This document shows, piece by piece, positions 62,993 to 64,000 of a DNA stretch of 64,000 nt; the stretch's first letter is position 1; the number at the start of each line of letters is the position of its first letter. The stretch covers positions 33,414,119-33,478,118 of the forward strand of contig CP137669.1 of assembly GCA_037976565.1 (NCBI GenBank), in the 5' to 3' direction. Origin of the DNA: Mesocentrotus franciscanus. Its lineage: Eukaryota; Echinodermata; Echinoidea; Camarodonta; Strongylocentrotidae. Below the pieces are notes generated by a model, which was given only the letters and a program-made list of their open reading frames with translations, was not told where the DNA came from and did not search any database. The position numbers and the translations under genes were made by a program.

Positions 62993-64000
62993 ACATTTGA
63001 AGCACTACCCGTTCAGGACACCGAGTACCGAAAAAAGAGCCTCTGCGAGTTCCTTTGATTTCAGGAACTGCTTTAGCAGCTAGAAATATGATTGGGTCGA
63101 TAAACAAGTCGAGAAGAGCAAGTATCAAAATGCAGTTTCAAGCGAAACATTTAGGCAGATGTGAAATGCATTGCTGCTTTGAAAGAGAAAGAGAGAGAGA
63201 GAGAGAGTAACACAAAACTCCAGCCTTTAATAACCGATCGATAGAGTGGCGATTTAGACTTTGGATGTCAACACCTCCCTCTGTAACCGAAGACAGGGGA
63301 GGGCTGCTTGTTTAAGGGTAAATAACCCGTGGCGAAAACATTGCCAACATTCCCGCCGATGATTCATGGACCACTGTCAATAGGAGATACTGTGTACACG
63401 TAAATTGAGATATTTGCATCAATTACAAGGCTGCCATGCAATTAACAGGGTGTTGTCATCATCAGCATATGTAGAAGACAGCGTGCTATGAATGCATTTT
63501 GAGTGAATATCATTAAAGATACCATTTTGTTGAGAACCCTCTAAAAATGCATCTTCCTCCTTCAATTTCATTTTCCTCAAAGAATTTTTTATAACATTTT
63601 GTATCACCAAATTAGTGCTGATTTAAGATGCACAGATGTGTACCTTTTCACCTGAAACCTCAATTTACTTCAAACTAGATGCTTGAAACTCTGCAACTCA
63701 GCATGTATTTAGGTAACACCAGCATATTTCTATTAACTGATGGATACAACTAATTCAAGGGGAAGTCCACCCTGATAGTAAGATGGTTTTAATAAATAAT
63801 AGAAGCAGAAAATGAGCAGAACAGGTCAGTGAAAGTTTGAGCATTTCGATTGAAAATTTGAATTTGAATATGAATTTTTGAAGATGCGATCAATCAAACA
63901 CAAATTGACGTATCTTGTGACCTCCCCTCCCATTTACTCTTTATATAAATTTTCATACACTTTAATTTTCTTCGTTATTGATGATGGAATAGATTGGGTT
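62993..64000. other. non-coding stretch to window end
   Basis: Contains a (GA)n run at 63181-63207. The short minus ORF 63610-63419 is unrecognised. No gene supported. Confidence 0.45.

Overview
This window is animal nuclear DNA, mostly non-coding. It is AT-rich by eye, has GT-AG introns and AATAAA signals, carries tRNA-derived SINEs and several families of short inverted-repeat transposons, and is full of GA/CT, CAA, GAT and TAC microsatellites. There is no bacterial gene density and no long ORF outside simple repeats. The repeat style, including frequent TACATGTA and TACCGGTA motifs and short MITE-like palindromes, suggests a marine invertebrate, most likely an echinoderm such as a sea urchin. 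That assignment is inference, not proof.

The one gene I can support well lies on the minus strand between 55.7 and 45.6 kb. Four exons (55685-55645, 46724-46651, 46393-46331, 45747-45625) join in phase through GT-AG introns. They encode the last ~99 residues of a protein that ends in a SWIRM-type domain, the DNA/histone-associated helical domain of ADA2, LSD1 and SWI3 proteins. Its 5' exons are not identified here and may lie beyond 64 kb. Three weaker exon or promoter candidates are at 17.4-17.6 kb (minus), 40.2 kb (minus) and 17.1-17.3 kb (plus).

Layout: 1-0.56 kb is a 15-bp minisatellite with a ~181-bp higher-order period. 0.56-13.5 kb is unique DNA with diverged tandem duplications, a candidate DNA transposon (7.3-8.1 kb) between two purine tracts, and the poly(A) end of a retroposon (11.8 kb). 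13.5-26.4 kb holds minisatellites, a (TAC)n array, a GC-rich palindromic element (20.2 kb), a long-TIR MITE (22.0 kb) and GA/GATA tracts. 26.4-37.7 kb is mostly featureless, with two SINEs, CAA/GAT arrays and a TTTGGTCTA-rich element. 37.7-45.6 kb is downstream of the SWIRM gene and holds a long hairpin and short AGAAGGG palindromes. 45.6-55.7 kb is the SWIRM gene, whose 9-kb intron contains a SINE, a ~300-bp purine tract and two MITEs. 55.7-64 kb holds a tandem array built from the AGAAGGG palindrome, another SINE, a TA-flanked MITE and a second copy of the TTAA-flanked MITE.

No cooperating gene system is visible. The more unusual content is the set of non-autonomous inverted-repeat families, above all the short AGAAGGG hairpins (single, clustered and tandem forms) and the TTAA-flanked ~540-bp element present in two opposite-facing copies.
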